Below are positions 50,983-63,505 of a stretch of DNA of 64,000 bases, piece after piece. The first letter of the stretch is position 1, and every line of letters begins with the position of its first letter. The DNA comes from Chrysomallon squamiferum. Its lineage: Eukaryota; Mollusca; Gastropoda; Neomphalida; Peltospiridae. The position numbers and the translations under genes are program-made. The DNA is taken from contig CM022667.1 of NCBI GenBank assembly GCA_012295275.1, positions 5,182,208 to 5,246,207 on the forward strand. Reading direction: 5' to 3'. A model generated the notes under the pieces. It did no database searches and was not told the origin of the DNA. It was given only the letters and a program-made list of their open reading frames with translations.

Positions 50983-51494
50983 AATAAATAAATAATAATA
51001 ATAATATAATAATAATAATAATTTAATAATAATATCTTTAATTAATTCTAATACATTAATAAAAAAAAATGTATAAATTTTAACAGGTATTTTTATCTTG
51101 AAGCAGAATATATCGAGGGTGGGGGGAAATGGAGTGTGTATTTAGAGACATAAGACACGAAGAAGTAAATTATCCAAACCCCAACTGAACTTCATTTTTC
51201 CATGTGTATTTATACAAATTTGAGAGTATTATTATTTTCACTTCGTGGACTTTGCTAAAATCGAATAATAATACTTCGTGAAGTGCTTGAAATAAAACCC
51301 GTCCAAAAGCCGTGTTCACAAATATGACAACTGCGCATGTCAGGCGGAAGTGACAGTTTAATAGTAGAAAACATAATAAACAGCCTTACGGTTAATTATC
51401 TAATTGTGTCTAAAAGTTAAAATAAAAATTGCAAAACGACAATATAATAAACTAGTGTAACTAGAACGAGTATTCATTAGTTTCACACACTAAC

Positions 51495-51558
51495 CCGATA
51501 TTGATACAAACTCTTGGATGATGATGAAACGGATAATAGTCTTCATATTATGATTTCA
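51495..51558 (-). CDS. Gene M exon with start codon and signal peptide
   Basis: TCTTATTTTCAG acceptor, short leader, ATG at 51546, and reading MKTIIRFIIIQEFVSIS before the GTTAGT donor. The coding part is 52 nt and ends in phase 1 with G. Joined to the D exon (starting TG) it gives V-G-L-A-R-T, placing a plausible signal cleavage just before the first Ig domain. The gene L exon is the same length and differs mainly within the hydrophobic core. Confidence 0.75.
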
Positions 51559-51700
51559 CTGAAAATAAGATATATTAAAATATGATTACTTTATATTATG
51601 GTAATGTTATCAAAAATAAGGGTGTTAGATAGGTGCAAATTTACAAAAGTGGTATTTAGTGTGGTCTTTTTATTATTTATTCATTTATTTATATTTATTT

Positions 51701-51763
<63 letters not shown>

Positions 51764-51844
51764 TATTATTATTATTATTATTATACTTTTTATTATTATT
51801 TTTTTTTTTCATAGATCATCATCGAGGTATCCATTACAAATATA

Positions 51845-51985
51845 CATAGAATACTCACTGAACCTTCTAGTTAGGATGGATTTATACGATTGAGAAAAGA
51901 AATTATGAAGAGGAAACCGAATAAAAACCACGGTATTTCTTTTCAACTTCTGTTTTTACGTCTTTTCCTTTAAGTTTGATGATGG
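51845..51985 (-). promoter_or_regulatory. Conserved 5' block of gene M: leader exon or core promoter
   Basis: It matches the gene L block. TATAAAT lies at 51880-51886 and TCAGT at 51857-51861 with identical spacing; the same bases form TTCA|GTGAGT, a possible leader-exon donor. Substitutions between the two blocks do not preserve a reading frame with ATG, so it is non-coding. Confidence 0.45.
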
Positions 51986-52088
51986 TATTACCAGAAAGTA
52001 GGAAAATTTATTATAACTGCTTGTATGATATCTATCTTCATTGCACGAGACGCTAGATAATCTGTCGATTGCGTCATTAATTTGAACG

Positions 52089-52096
52089 TTACGTCA
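52089..52096. promoter_or_regulatory. CRE-like TTACGTCA site upstream of gene M
   Basis: Identical octamer to the gene L site, in the same order relative to the conserved 5' block, with ACG before it in both. Confidence 0.4.
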
Positions 52097-53182
52097 TCTC
52101 AAGAAATAAAACCATGTGTTCTAGCAGAAAAATATGGACAAATCTTTTACATCTGTAAGAATATTTGTATTTATTTATTTAGTTACTTATTTTTTATCGT
52201 TTTATTATTTTTATTATTATTATTATTTTTTTCAAAATCTGCTCATATTTTAAAGCATGTGTAGATATACAAGTAATTAAAATAAGTAATGCATGCAGAC
52301 ATTGTGTATTATTATAACTATTAGCGGAAGAGTGGGGTCTAGTATTGCAGGTAGCCTGTGAATTCGAGGTAAGCGAAGAGTAGGACAGATGGTTATGGAC
52401 GCAGAAGAAACATTTCTTTACTAATATGCAGTGGGGACATTTATTTATTAGTTATTATTTACGTTTCTAATAAACAAAGGTAATTCATTTCCTTTAATTA
52501 TATTTGCATATTTTACTCAGGTATCACAAATAACTGGTGTATAAGAATATATATATATATATATATAAAGAAATACAAATTCTTTACTAAATTTTATTGC
52601 ACATAGACAGGCATACTTGCAAATTATGGTGGTCCACATATCTGTACAGAAGTTTGAATGGTTTTGTTAAAGCATAGTTCTGTGAAAGATGTTTTTATCC
52701 ATTATAACATGTATAATTACTTTGCTGGAGACTTGCTATGGATTTGTATTTGTTGAGTTCGACTCTCTTGAGCATAGAGAAAACAAACTTCATAATAGAA
52801 ACTATCTGGAATTTTTGTCGGCGAGATCATAAAAGAAAACTGGCAACATTATATTTGAAGTAAGATCATATTTAACATGGTGTCAAGAATCATGGGATTG
52901 CTGCTTACATGTTTATTGTATATTTGAATCAAGAATATGAGATATTTGTTTTATTGTACCCACGTGAATAATTCCATGTTTTATTTTACTTAGAAGTGGG
53001 AATTTAGTTTTAATTATACAGAACAGAAGCAAGTTTGCTTTTCTACTACTCCATTAGTAATCAAAATATGATACGCTTTAAATCGACTACTACTACTACT
53101 ACTACTACTATTTGTAATATTATTATTCTTGTTAAGCATTAGTACTGTGCTCTTAATTTTTGGTTATATCTAACAAGTATGA

Positions 53183-53213
<31 letters not shown>

Positions 53214-53239
53214 TTGAGGCTGAATATTTTTGATGTAAG

Positions 53240-53395
53240 ATTTTTTTCTGTTAATGCAGTTATGACGGAAGGAAGTTGTTTCATTTCTAGTGTAAATCAA
53301 AGAAAACTAAATCAAAGACCTGCTGGGCTTTTTATGTCGTCGATTTAATTACGTGAAAATAGGATATTTCACTGTTACAGCTGGTTTTGTTGGCA
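53240..53395. repeat. Inverted copy of a gene L intron module
   Basis: The reverse complement of this stretch matches the L unit intron (for example 4197-4350), including 'ccagctg.ccagtgaaatatcctatt', 'cacgtaattaaatcgacga' and 'gaaatgaaac'. In L the module is in the plus orientation; here it is inverted, in intergenic DNA. It may be a dispersed repeat or a rearranged piece of array. Confidence 0.6.
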
Positions 53396-54372
53396 ACTAG
53401 GTCATGTTCGCAAGCTGTTGTTGCCTATAACAATATCGTTAATTTGTTGTAGACAAAAGGTTCATGATTTCGAAAGTGTCGTCTTTAAAGTCTTTAGCCT
53501 ACGATATCTCTACACAACAGGTCCAGCTCTGCATATTACAACAAACATCATGTGCAGATGATCAGATGGTTCCTAGGAAACAGAACGACACAGGGTGCCA
53601 ATACGTTGTTCTAGTAGTACTACCTGTCACTCTTGATACACAGAGCTATAATAACTGCATGACCAACAAAATAAAAAATGATTTAAAGAAATAACGTTCC
53701 GCAGTGACTATTCAACATTCCTCGGAAAATTGAGAGTGACACGTGTAGAGGGCACCTGCGTGATGCACGTGCAAACTATGAAATTTGTTTATTAACAGCC
53801 TGAATGTTCTTTTTACTGGCACGTGTCCGCTCAAAACATATGATCCGTCAAATAGCTGGCATTAACGTTTTTATATTTCAGTTTTCCCCCACTTTGTTGG
53901 AAGTGTATATAATTTTACAATCTCACACATATACACACACACACACATACACACACTCACACATATGATGTTTATACTGATTTATAACTTTCCCGATACA
54001 TAGAGTTGAAAATACCGATAGGAGAAATTTTGGAAAAAAGTATCCGTGGTTTAGGGGTTTCAGTCGTTGTTACTATGGTAACTTGATTCTGGATCTCTTA
54101 CCGGTATCTGCATTGATAGAAAGATTTGTACTTGACTGACAATAAGAACACGAAAATATTTGATACAATTTTTTAATATAGAAACCATCGAGATTAAAAT
54201 AAGTTATTTTGTATTGTCAATCTGCTATATGAAATAAAATATGATTAGCTAACAAGTAAAATTGATAATAACATGAAGTTAGTTTTATATTTCAGTATTA
54301 TCATATGTTTCCCAAACACAGATACATAAACGTAAAACTACAAACACATCACTCGAACGTAATGATAAAATA

Positions 54373-54376
<4 letters not shown>

Positions 54377-54418
<42 letters not shown>
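54377..54418. repeat. (CA)n microsatellite in gene R 3' flank
   Basis: About 21 CA repeats, just beyond the tail exon; absent at the matching place in gene M. Confidence 0.85.
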
Positions 54419-54422
<4 letters not shown>

Positions 54423-54522
54423 AAGAAAATCTCGGTCACATAAAACATAAATATATATTACAATTAAACTCTAGCAGAAATTAACCACAAATAAAACAAA
54501 TTAGTTAAGTGTTCCTATTCTG

Positions 54523-54658
54523 TTACTTTGAAACGTTGTTGCTTCTATCAATCTTGTCAGCTTCAAAAGCAGGGTTCTCAAATGACTTATTTTCTTCTGA
54601 TTTTGCTCCACATTTTTTCTCAGGAAATGTTTCGTAAACAACTTTGAGTTTAATGGAC
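54523..54658 (-). CDS. Cytoplasmic tail and stop exon (gene R)
   Basis: TTCACAG acceptor, 44 codons and TAA. It keeps KVVYETF and ENKSFENPAFEADKI and ends RSNNVSK. Compared with M it has EKKC for QGKS, adding a Cys, and a stop one codon earlier. Conservation of YETF and NPAF amid other changes suggests that they matter. Confidence 0.8.
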
Positions 54659-54945
54659 CTGTGAACAAAATTTATTTAAAATTAAACATTATGTTTTAAG
54701 AAATTATTCTTCATATAAGGATAAAGGGTAGGAGACTATAATATTTAATTGATGTGTGTTTTTTATCCCACCAGATAAATAGTAACAGCTATAAAACTTA
54801 ACTGCATCCACTTTCAACCATCTGCGTCTAGTAGATCCAGTTGCATAAACATTTATTTTTGTGATAGATAAAAAAAAGGAAACAAAAAAAAAAAGAAAAG
54901 AAGAGGAAAGAAAGAAGAAACCAAATCCCGGTGGCCCCACTGCCC

Positions 54946-54976
<31 letters not shown>

Positions 54977-55286
54977 AAAAATCAAACAAAGAAACAACAA
55001 ACAAATGAAAACAAACACAACAAACTCATTTACAATTTTTTAGCGTTTGGTTGAGAAGTAAGTCTGATATTTATTTATTTGATCAGACAAAAAAGTTCGT
55101 ACAGAATAACCGATTTGGAACACGACTTTGCATAGCCGAATGGACAAAACAGACCAAACAATTTTGCCGATTTACATGATCTTTCTTCTCTTGTAGTTTT
55201 ACTTGAATATACAAAATTACTCTACAGTCTCTGTCTGGCATTAATAATGTATTTTCTTATTTAATATACATGTATATATGTATTAC

Positions 55287-55353
55287 CTTTTCCAAGCTAT
55301 GACCAGCAGAAAAACAACTACACTCGCAAAAGTCGCTACAGATACAAATACAC
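55287..55353 (-). CDS. Transmembrane exon (gene R)
   Basis: 67 nt, same sites and phase shift as gene M. Reads VFVSVATFASVVVFLLVIAW then K-R; substitutions stay compatible with a helix. Confidence 0.85.
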
Positions 55354-55508
55354 CTACAAAAGAAACGTAATAAAAATAATAAATCATTTTAGAAACGAAT
55401 GAATGAATGAATGAATGGATGAATGGATGAATGAATGAATGCATTGAAAACTAAATATCTAAATAGATAAGTAAATATACAAAATATTAAATAAAACATA
55501 TTACTTAC

Positions 55509-55553
55509 CAAGTAGAGTCGTTTTAGAGGTGGATGTCTGTTTGTTAGTACGAC
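55509..55553 (-). CDS. Ser/Thr-rich stalk exon (gene R)
   Basis: 45 nt, phase 1, reading R-T-N-K-Q-T-S-T-S-K-T-T-L-L. It keeps the Ser/Thr character but has a Lys inside the run that gene M lacks. Confidence 0.7.
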
Positions 55554-55651
55554 CTGGACAAGTGAAATGACAACAGATGTAATGAGAGTGATGACATTAA
55601 TTCAGAAAGACAGAACTGTTTTAATTATATGTAATGAAATTCCTAAAATTA

Positions 55652-55700
<49 letters not shown>

Positions 55701-55748
55701 TTAATAATAATAATGGTAATGACAATGATGTAGATAATGATGATGATG

Positions 55749-55791
<43 letters not shown>

Positions 55792-55814
55792 CAATGATGT
55801 AGATAATGATGATG

Positions 55815-55851
<37 letters not shown>

Positions 55852-55895
55852 GAGAAAAATATAGGGAAAGGAAGTTGATTTTAAAGTTAACGATT

Positions 55896-57605
55896 ACTAA
55901 TGAACTGGTGACATATTCTGATATATATTACTACAGTGACATGGAAGTAGATAATATACTGATTCATTTATATACTTGATTTTTAAATAGATGCACTAGA
56001 AAATCAGAAAAATAATTGAGTAAGTAAATACATTATTAACTCCAAACAGAATTTCGAGAGCAGAATAGTGAATGAAAAAAAAAAAAAAAAAAAAAATAAA
56101 TAAATAAAAAAAAAAAAAAAAAAAAAAAATCTAGTAACCGAAGAAATAAATAAATAAAATATTTAGTACTATATATTAAAATCAATAAAAGAAGAAGAAA
56201 AAAAAAAGAAGCAGACCAGAAAGTACAAAAAGAAAATATTGAGCAGTTACAGAAAAAAAATGATTGAATAAAATGCTGTTTTTCAGGAGGAGTTGAGATA
56301 TACGTACATACGTATGATCAGACATACATACATATGTACTTTCCCTGAGGAATGAAAATCGGGTCGTAAAAAGTTTGAAATCATTTGGAGAAGATTGTGT
56401 AGGTTTTTCACCGCAGCTCGCAGTTCTTCGAAAACTTCGCGTAAAACAATGAAACATAATACTGATAATGTCTTTGTTGTTTTAAGGTTATTATGTATAC
56501 TTAATTTTCAGACCTGGTTGAAGCGGCTGACGATTAGCAATACAATAAGCCACTAAAGTGACGCCATCTTGAATATTTCGCCAGGGTGCTGGGAACAGTT
56601 TTACAGATATGAATACTGTAACAAGGATCTGCATAAACTAAATTATCTTACTGTGCTTGCCGTTTGGAAATCGGACATATGATTCCGGAGAAATGTTCGA
56701 TTAGATCAATAACTAATTATTCAAAAAAATTCAAAAAAAGTACACTATTAATAGCAGTAATAAAAAACAATAATTACAAAAAATTCAAACAAGGACACAA
56801 AAGAATGTTATGTAATACATGTTACTGTAATCTCATCCTATATAATAATAAACCCGGTTATATATGAAGCAGTGTTTGATTTGCATATACTAACTTCACA
56901 TACTTTATCAGAGTACTAATTTTTATGTGTCTATAATCTTCAGATTATCTTCTTTCCGTGTATGCGATGGAGACAAAATAAAATAACGACAACGATTAAA
57001 TAAGTATTGATATGTATTAATAATTATAACCAGTAAATGAACAGCCTTCAGTTGCCGATCTATGGAAATAATTAAATTTCTGTTTGACACGAGTGATAGC
57101 TTTTTACAAGAAAAGGACGAACTTTCAACAGCAGTTTTTAAACTTTAGTTACATTAATTAGCTAGTTTTGTTTGACAAACTAACACATCTTTGAAATTTT
57201 TCCGCCTACGTTTTTCGCTTTTTTCTTTGATTGGCCTTGCTTTGACAAGCAATTGGCAGCGGTAGTTTGTACGATTCTTTACTTCCTTTCTTCTTTTTGT
57301 TTTTATTTATTTCTATATGTTTCTTGATACTGTCATTAGACAGTGTAATCTGTGTCATAATTGGCATTTAAATATGTAACTTAAACTTGCATTAAAGTAA
57401 TTACTTAGTGACCGACTGCGTAGGTGTAATTATGATTCCACTGATTCTGTATTTTAAGTCATGTTTCCTCAAAACTCTAAATAAGTTAGTTTTATTTATA
57501 TTGTTTTAGCTGATTCCAAAATAAGTTCTTTATATAAACAAACGACTCAAACTGCACACATATTGATTTGTTATTTATATAGAGGATATATATTTTGCTT
57601 TCACA
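55896..57605. mobile_element. ~1.7-kb segment present in gene R intron, absent in gene M
   Basis: Both genes share 'agttaacgatt' (agttacgatt in M) followed by 'attcaaaacttactaatccc'; in R these are separated by about 1,710 bp. The segment contains long A runs at 56069-56129 and no recognisable coding domain, inverted termini or clear target duplication beyond a possible ATT. It may be an insertion in R or a deletion in M. Confidence 0.45.
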
Positions 57606-57618
57606 ATTCAAAACTTAC

Positions 57619-57624
57619 TAATCC
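57619..57624 (-). CDS. Candidate 6-nt microexon (gene R)
   Basis: TGACAG|GGATTA|GTAAGT, identical to gene M. Confidence 0.4.
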
Positions 57625-57759
57625 CTGTCACAGAGTTCTAAACCACTAGACACGATAACGAGAAGGTAAAGCATTGGCACCGTGACGGATTGAAAGAGTA
57701 AAAGTGAGAAAAAATACAAAGCAAACAATAATATTGTTCTATTCCATGAGAAAACTTAC

Positions 57760-57786
57760 CTAAATGTTTCTGCGGCCGAAACCTTT
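57760..57786 (-). CDS. 27-nt microexon 'RFRPQKHL' (gene R)
   Basis: TTCTTCAG|...|GTAAGT, 27 nt, phase 1; counterpart of KFGPQKRL with three amino-acid changes and no stop. Confidence 0.6.
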   Translation of the reverse strand, partial: KGFGRRNI

Positions 57787-57817
57787 CTGAAGAAAATAAT
57801 AAAAGTAATAAAAAAAA

Positions 57818-57878
<61 letters not shown>

Positions 57879-57985
57879 GTAATAATATTCATAATCATAA
57901 GAAAAAGAAGAACAGGAAGAGGACAGATGAATAAAGATGATAGTATCAGTAAAGAAGTAAACAAAAGTCATAGGATGATACTTAC

Positions 57986-58012
57986 GACTAAAATCCATAT
58001 CGTGTGCAGATC
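57986..58012 (-). CDS. 27-nt microexon 'SAHDMDFS' (gene R)
   Basis: Same sites as 23703-23729 of gene M, with two amino-acid changes. Confidence 0.6.
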
Positions 58013-58029
58013 CTTGAAGAGAAATCAAA

Positions 58030-58072
<43 letters not shown>

Positions 58073-58327
58073 CATTATTAATAGGTACTGAGTAAAATGA
58101 TGTTAAATTTTGTATTTAATATTTGACTGGATTAGGAAATGTAATATTCAACTTTTTACATGCGATAGAAAAAGCTAATTTACACACTAAGAGAACTCAC
58201 GTACATGTTAACAAAGGAAAATAATAATAATAATAAAAATAATAATAGTAATAATAATAAATATTGTTATTTTGATTATCATTATCATCATTTAAATGAT
58301 GATAGAAATAAAATAAAATGTTCTTAC

Positions 58328-58342
58328 CAACAACTAGTGTAT
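58328..58342 (-). CDS. 15-nt microexon 'TLVV' (gene R)
   Basis: TCCGCAG|ATACACTAGTTGTTG|GTAAGA; one base from the gene M copy (I to V). Confidence 0.55.
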
Positions 58343-58902
58343 CTGCGGACAAAAAAGAAAATAATAATGACAGCATATTAATGTACAAATGTATAAGGGA
58401 AAGTGAGAGTCTATACATTACAACCTCCATTTAACGAACTTAAGATTTAGAGTATAGAGATGTGGCGGTTTGGTTACTTTAGGTTTCAAGTATGTATCGG
58501 AGAATTCAAAATCTTAGCCATTGTTAGTAGATTCAATAGACTGCGCTGTGCGGAAATTAATAAAACAATACATTTTTCGTTATATCAGAACTGTGGAACT
58601 GTAATTGTAAAGTTTTCTTCAATACAAAATGCTATAAACTGTTTCTCTTATCGTTGATCTCTCTCACTCACACACACATACACACACACACATACCGGAA
58701 CACACACAAATATATAAATAGATAAATAGATAGAAACATGTATAGTCTATCAAACATATAAAAATAAAAATAGGCGAAATATTCATGGTTTTTCTCTTTG
58801 ATACAAACTTTCATAATTTCGTTTTTCTTGATGTCATCCCAGTGAAATGTGACATGGCTATGTGACAGTGTTCATGCAATACACTGACTTCAGATTTCGT
58901 CA

Positions 58903-59085
58903 TCAAACAGCATCGCAAGACGGTGCTGAAACCAATGAGCTTCTGAATCCTGGCACGTGCAGTGAGTGCTCATTCTTTGAGCAATGCATGTGACAGTAGG
59001 CATACATGGTGTTTTCATAGCCATCTTCATCTGTCAGTTCAGGTAATACGAGCCATCCACTGCTACTGACAGGGTAAAATGGCAA
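58903..59085 (-). pseudogene. Unidentified coding-like frame
   Basis: A 60-codon frame containing GWLVLPELTDEDGYENTMYA, then CHMHC and a further downstream Cys, in DNA richer in GC than its flanks. No splice sites fitting gene R were found. It may be a relic of an inserted gene or transposon; no family was recognised. Confidence 0.25.
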
Positions 59086-59385
59086 TAACTATTGATATTT
59101 GTTGTGTGGAGGATTTATGTTGAGAAATTGGACTTCTGTTCCTTCTTGATCAATTTGTAGTACAACGAGAAACAGATTCATTAATTCGTTAATCAACAAC
59201 ACAAATGGTGTGGACGAAACTAAGCAACATATATCAGCTATCAAGAAAGAAAATCTCAAGAGGGGGGTTTAGTGTGTGTCCGAAATTCTTATTAGTGATT
59301 CGAGTACTTTCCAGGTGAGGTGTTGTCTAACCGAGAATAGTCCGACAGAGTTTTACCCAAGTCCTGGGTTCGATATAAATACATA

Positions 59386-59489
<104 letters not shown>

Positions 59490-59637
59490 CATCATTATCA
59501 TCATTATTATTATTTTTGATTTTTGAAGTAGTCAAAGTTTATTAACCTCATTATCATAAAATTATTATTATTTTGATTTTGTAAAGTAGTCAAAGTTTCA
59601 CGGTGATTTTCTTATAAATAAAACAAAATATTCTTAC

Positions 59638-59652
59638 CAACAGTTCTTGTGT
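59638..59652 (-). CDS. 15-nt microexon 'TRTV' (gene R)
   Basis: CAGCACAG|ACACAAGAACTGTTG|GTAAGA, phase 1. It resembles the TLIV microexon and its flanks, and gene M has no counterpart, so R has an additional copy. Confidence 0.45.
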
Positions 59653-60054
59653 CTGTGCTGTGTGTAAGTGACTTATACTCTGTAAACATTTACTATTATA
59701 GTCTTCAGATTAATGCTGTGTACATTTTACGATACTGTATTATGATAGTTTAAAAAATGTGCGGTTTGACTGATTTTAACATTACTATTGTCTTCTCATT
59801 TTCAGTCAAATCAAAGGTCCACTCTATAGTAAGAAAAAGCCTATTAGTATTGTAGAAATAACTGTTAAATAAATCTAGCTGAAACATGAAGTCATTCGAA
59901 ACAAGTATAATAAAACTTTCAAATGACTCTAAAACCGTGTTATGATACTTTAATTTCAAAATAAGTAATTATGATTTAGCAATTTAAATAAATAGATAAA
60001 CAAAATAAAACAAATAAAAAAGATGAAAGTTGTTGGATTATAAATAATACTTGC

Positions 60055-60378
60055 CTCGAGTGCTTTTAATACATGGAGTATCAGTGACATTAGTAGGAAA
60101 TCCATCAGAACATATCCATTGGCCTTCATCAACTTCCTTGTGGAACTTCTCTATGCCGATAGTAATTTATGTCGGTGAATCTATCCGAGCGCAGTATCCT
60201 GGCTTCTCGCCATTGGTTTCACACATTGTTGCAAGGTAATTGCAAGTTATAACTTCTTGTTTATTTGGCCTTAATACTCTTATTCCATTTCTTACAGTGC
60301 CCTTCATGTTACATGCTAATTTTGTAGGTAATCCTTCTTCGGCTTCATCCAAGCAGTCAGTATATGTTCTTGCTCTTC
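60055..60378 (-). pseudogene. B-type Ig exon with nonsense codon (gene R)
   Basis: 324 nt with normal acceptor, GC donor and seven Cys codons, but SPTQIT reads SPT-stop-IT: CAA is TAA near 60166. Everything else, including WICSDG, is unchanged, so the loss is recent. Because the exon is 3n and phase 1, skipping it would restore an open transcript. Confidence 0.8.
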
Positions 60379-60737
60379 CTGGAAAGCAAGTTATTAAATA
60401 TTACATATAGTAAAAATAGGAAACTAATATAATAAAACATTTACTAACTGGTTAAAAATCGATTATGATTCAACAAGTTGAATGGAAAGGATTTATTTCT
60501 ATCTATCAATCTACGTATGTATGTATGTATGTATGTGTGTGTTTGTATGTGTATTAACAAAAAATAAGGAAACTAAAATTAATACTATTAAAAAAGTAAT
60601 CGTATATCGTCGACAATTAAAGGAGATTATACAGACACAAAATATGAAAGGACTATAAATAATTCTTTAAGGAAATATACAGAGTATTTTGAGATAATCG
60701 AGAACTACTGTTCTCTGCTACAACTATTTGTACTTAC

Positions 60738-60758
60738 CTTTAGAAGGATTATAGCTTC
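60738..60758 (-). CDS. 21-nt linker microexon 'SYNPSK' (gene R)
   Basis: CTGTAG|...|GTAAGT, 21 nt, phase 1. Confidence 0.55.
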
Positions 60759-61335
60759 CTACAGAGGCGGAGAAAAGAAAGAAAACCAATACGGTTTTGT
60801 TAGTAGTGAGAAAACAAACACTATAAATGATTTTACAGTTTGAGAAAGAAACGAAATGATTTCATTAAAAATTGAGAAGAAAAGACAGTGTAATAAGGTG
60901 ATAAATATATATATGAACGTCTGGTGTTTAGAATCATATCGTGATGTGTTGGGTCAACTATATCTGAACTTCTTGTGTACAAAGCAATTCAGCTTTTGTT
61001 TTAGACATAAATTCAATGTAATCAGGTGGTAAATATTTGTACATCGCCACCCACATGCTTGAGAAACAATTCGGACTAACAATTCAGAGGAACGCCAGGC
61101 ATGAACCGGAGTCACAATAGAAAAACACTGGGAATTTGAATGATCTACAAAATTCTCATTCCACAAAAATGGGCGAGATAACTGCACGTCGTGATGTCTA
61201 TAGATGAGTCATTACTTGTTTATGCGTGTGCGTCTGTGTGTTTCTATATGTAAGAGCTGGACAAATAATGTTTAATAATGTTTAATAATAATAGTAATAA
61301 TAATAATAATAAAAATCTAGTTCGAAATTTCTTAC

Positions 61336-61350
61336 CTGTAGCTATTATAG
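61336..61350 (-). CDS. 15-nt linker microexon 'IIAT' (gene R)
   Basis: Identical to units 3-5 of gene M. Confidence 0.5.
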
Positions 61351-61434
61351 CTATAATATAAAAATGGGAAAAACAGTTGATTATTACGTCAAATGTATCG
61401 AATTTACTCATTATCTACCAGACAATTAAAGGAA

Positions 61435-61503
<69 letters not shown>

Positions 61504-61751
61504 TAAAAATGTTAAAAATCTACAAATATAAATATTAATAAAAGAGATTAAAAATTAAAGAAACTAAAACGAAAGTAAATGAAGTGTAAATTATTAGAAA
61601 CTCTTTAGATAATAAATGCATGTTAAAATTTAGTGATTTATTAAGAATTTAGGATAATTAGATCTGAAAATGCTGAATTTTCGAATTTTAACATAATCGG
61701 AGATAGAGTCTTCAGATATTCAATATACAATAACGTTTTAATTGTACTTAC

Positions 61752-62072
61752 GTTGACTACTTTTGTTACAGGTAGTTTCACCAATACCAGAAGGTGGTCC
61801 GTCAGTGCAGGTCCACTCTCCTTCATCGACATTTTTTCTGAAGTTTTGTATCATAATAGTAATTTCTGAGGCTGAATCAACTATAACACAATATTCTACT
61901 TTTGTGAGAACACGAGTACAGACTGTGTTACGATTACAATCTATAACTAACTGACCATCTGGTCTACGAACTTGTATTCCGTACTTTACAGTGCCGTTTA
62001 TACGACATATCAGTTGTGATGGCCGTGCATTATTTGGACCATTTAAACAGTCTAAATATGTCATTGCTTTTT
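61752..62072 (-). CDS. C-type Ig exon 7 (gene R)
   Basis: 321 nt, ATTCAG acceptor, GTAAGT donor, phase 1 to 1, seven Cys, VDEGEWTCTDGPPSGIGETTC. An open frame also runs upstream through the acceptor and TA repeat, which is not exon. A (TA)n and a (CT)n tract lie upstream. Confidence 0.8.
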
Positions 62073-62121
62073 CTGAATAAAAAATGAAAAAAAAAAAATA
62101 ATAATAAGAAAGAAAGAATGC

Positions 62122-62175
<54 letters not shown>

Positions 62176-62278
62176 GTATGTATAGTTAGATAGATACATA
62201 AATAGATGTCTAGATAGATATATAGATATACAGATAAATAGATAGATAGACGGGTAGATAAGAAATAGCCTAGATCAT

Positions 62279-62280
<2 letters not shown>

Positions 62281-62359
<79 letters not shown>

Positions 62360-62372
62360 TGTGTGTGTGTGT
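62281..62372. repeat. (GA)n / (GT)n tract upstream of C7 acceptor
   Basis: (CT)n on the transcript strand about 210-290 nt upstream of C7. Units 1-3 carry only a short, interrupted version (near 26940, 31385 and 35945). Confidence 0.85.
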
Positions 62373-62688
62373 GCTTTTGATATAACGTTGTACCTGTGAT
62401 GAAATAATTTCAATCAGCTGTAACTGGCAGTATTCTTTGAAAAGTCGGAAAAACAAATCGGTTCAGGACCCTATTTTCTATTTAACATAACGTTTCCAGT
62501 TTTACCAATTCACCGATAATAGGTACATTTGTCAATATATAGCCTCAAATAACGAAAGCATCAAGAACCAGAACAACTACAGGCAAAACAATAGCAACAT
62601 TAGAGACAACAACAACAACAGCAACAACAACAGGAAAAATAAGAATACTGATAGTAGTAGTAGTAATAATAATCATAATAATAATAAT

Positions 62689-62723
<35 letters not shown>

Positions 62724-63474
62724 GAATTATAATTATGATGATAATAATAATATATAATAATAAATCAATAAATAAATCAATTAAATTAAAAAAAAAATAA
62801 AGTGTTTGAAACAGAATAATAATTGAAAAGCGAATTATTCATATATGAAATATAGTTTGAAAAGAGAATCATATGTGTGTGTTCTAAGAATTACAAATAT
62901 GCATCTAAAATATCTCATATTATCTTAAATCAGAAGTTGTTATGTGACCTTTCAGAACTAACTGTAATCTTTATAGCTCACAAGGAACCTCCGTCCGAAA
63001 AAACATAAATCAAAATCAACCTTTATAACTCTTATCAATTCCTTTAAACTATTGGGATGTGCAAGAATAAACACACAACCTGACTAAAATATAAATAAAT
63101 ATAAATAAAACTAAATAACTAAAAAAGGTTTGTGACTGACGTAACACAGGAACCACTGTTTTAGTACATTTTTGAATTAAAAACTAACAGGGGGAAATAT
63201 TACATTTTTCATTTTCTTACTGTACCGATATTGTCTAAGTTTTGTTTCTTACATTATTTCCGTTATCCTTCGAACGTACGGACAGAACATTTTGCTACAA
63301 ATTGTGAGATATCCAATATGTTTACAAATCACCTTGCTTAGCGAATTTCATTTTTTTGTCATACGTATGCAAAACAAATAAAATAATAATAATAATAAAA
63401 TAATAAACGATAAAAAAAAAATAAAAAAATAAATAAATAAAATAAAATAATAATAATAATAAAATAATAAACGA

Positions 63475-63505
<31 letters not shown>

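Larger units (their letters stand above)
52100..54522. other. Intergenic stretch between gene M promoter and gene R stop
   Basis: Apart from the inverted module, no convincing gene was seen. There is a (TA)n near 52551, (CTA)n near 53090, AAAT repeats near 53185, (CA)n near 53935 and 54378-54418. A 76-codon plus-strand frame at 53464-53694 lacks any recognisable domain. The 54.1-54.5 kb part matches the gene M 3' flank. Confidence 0.4.

Noticed and set aside
53464-53694. Plus-strand 76-codon frame as a gene
   Set aside because: No motif, paralogue or promoter; it overlaps no conserved block.
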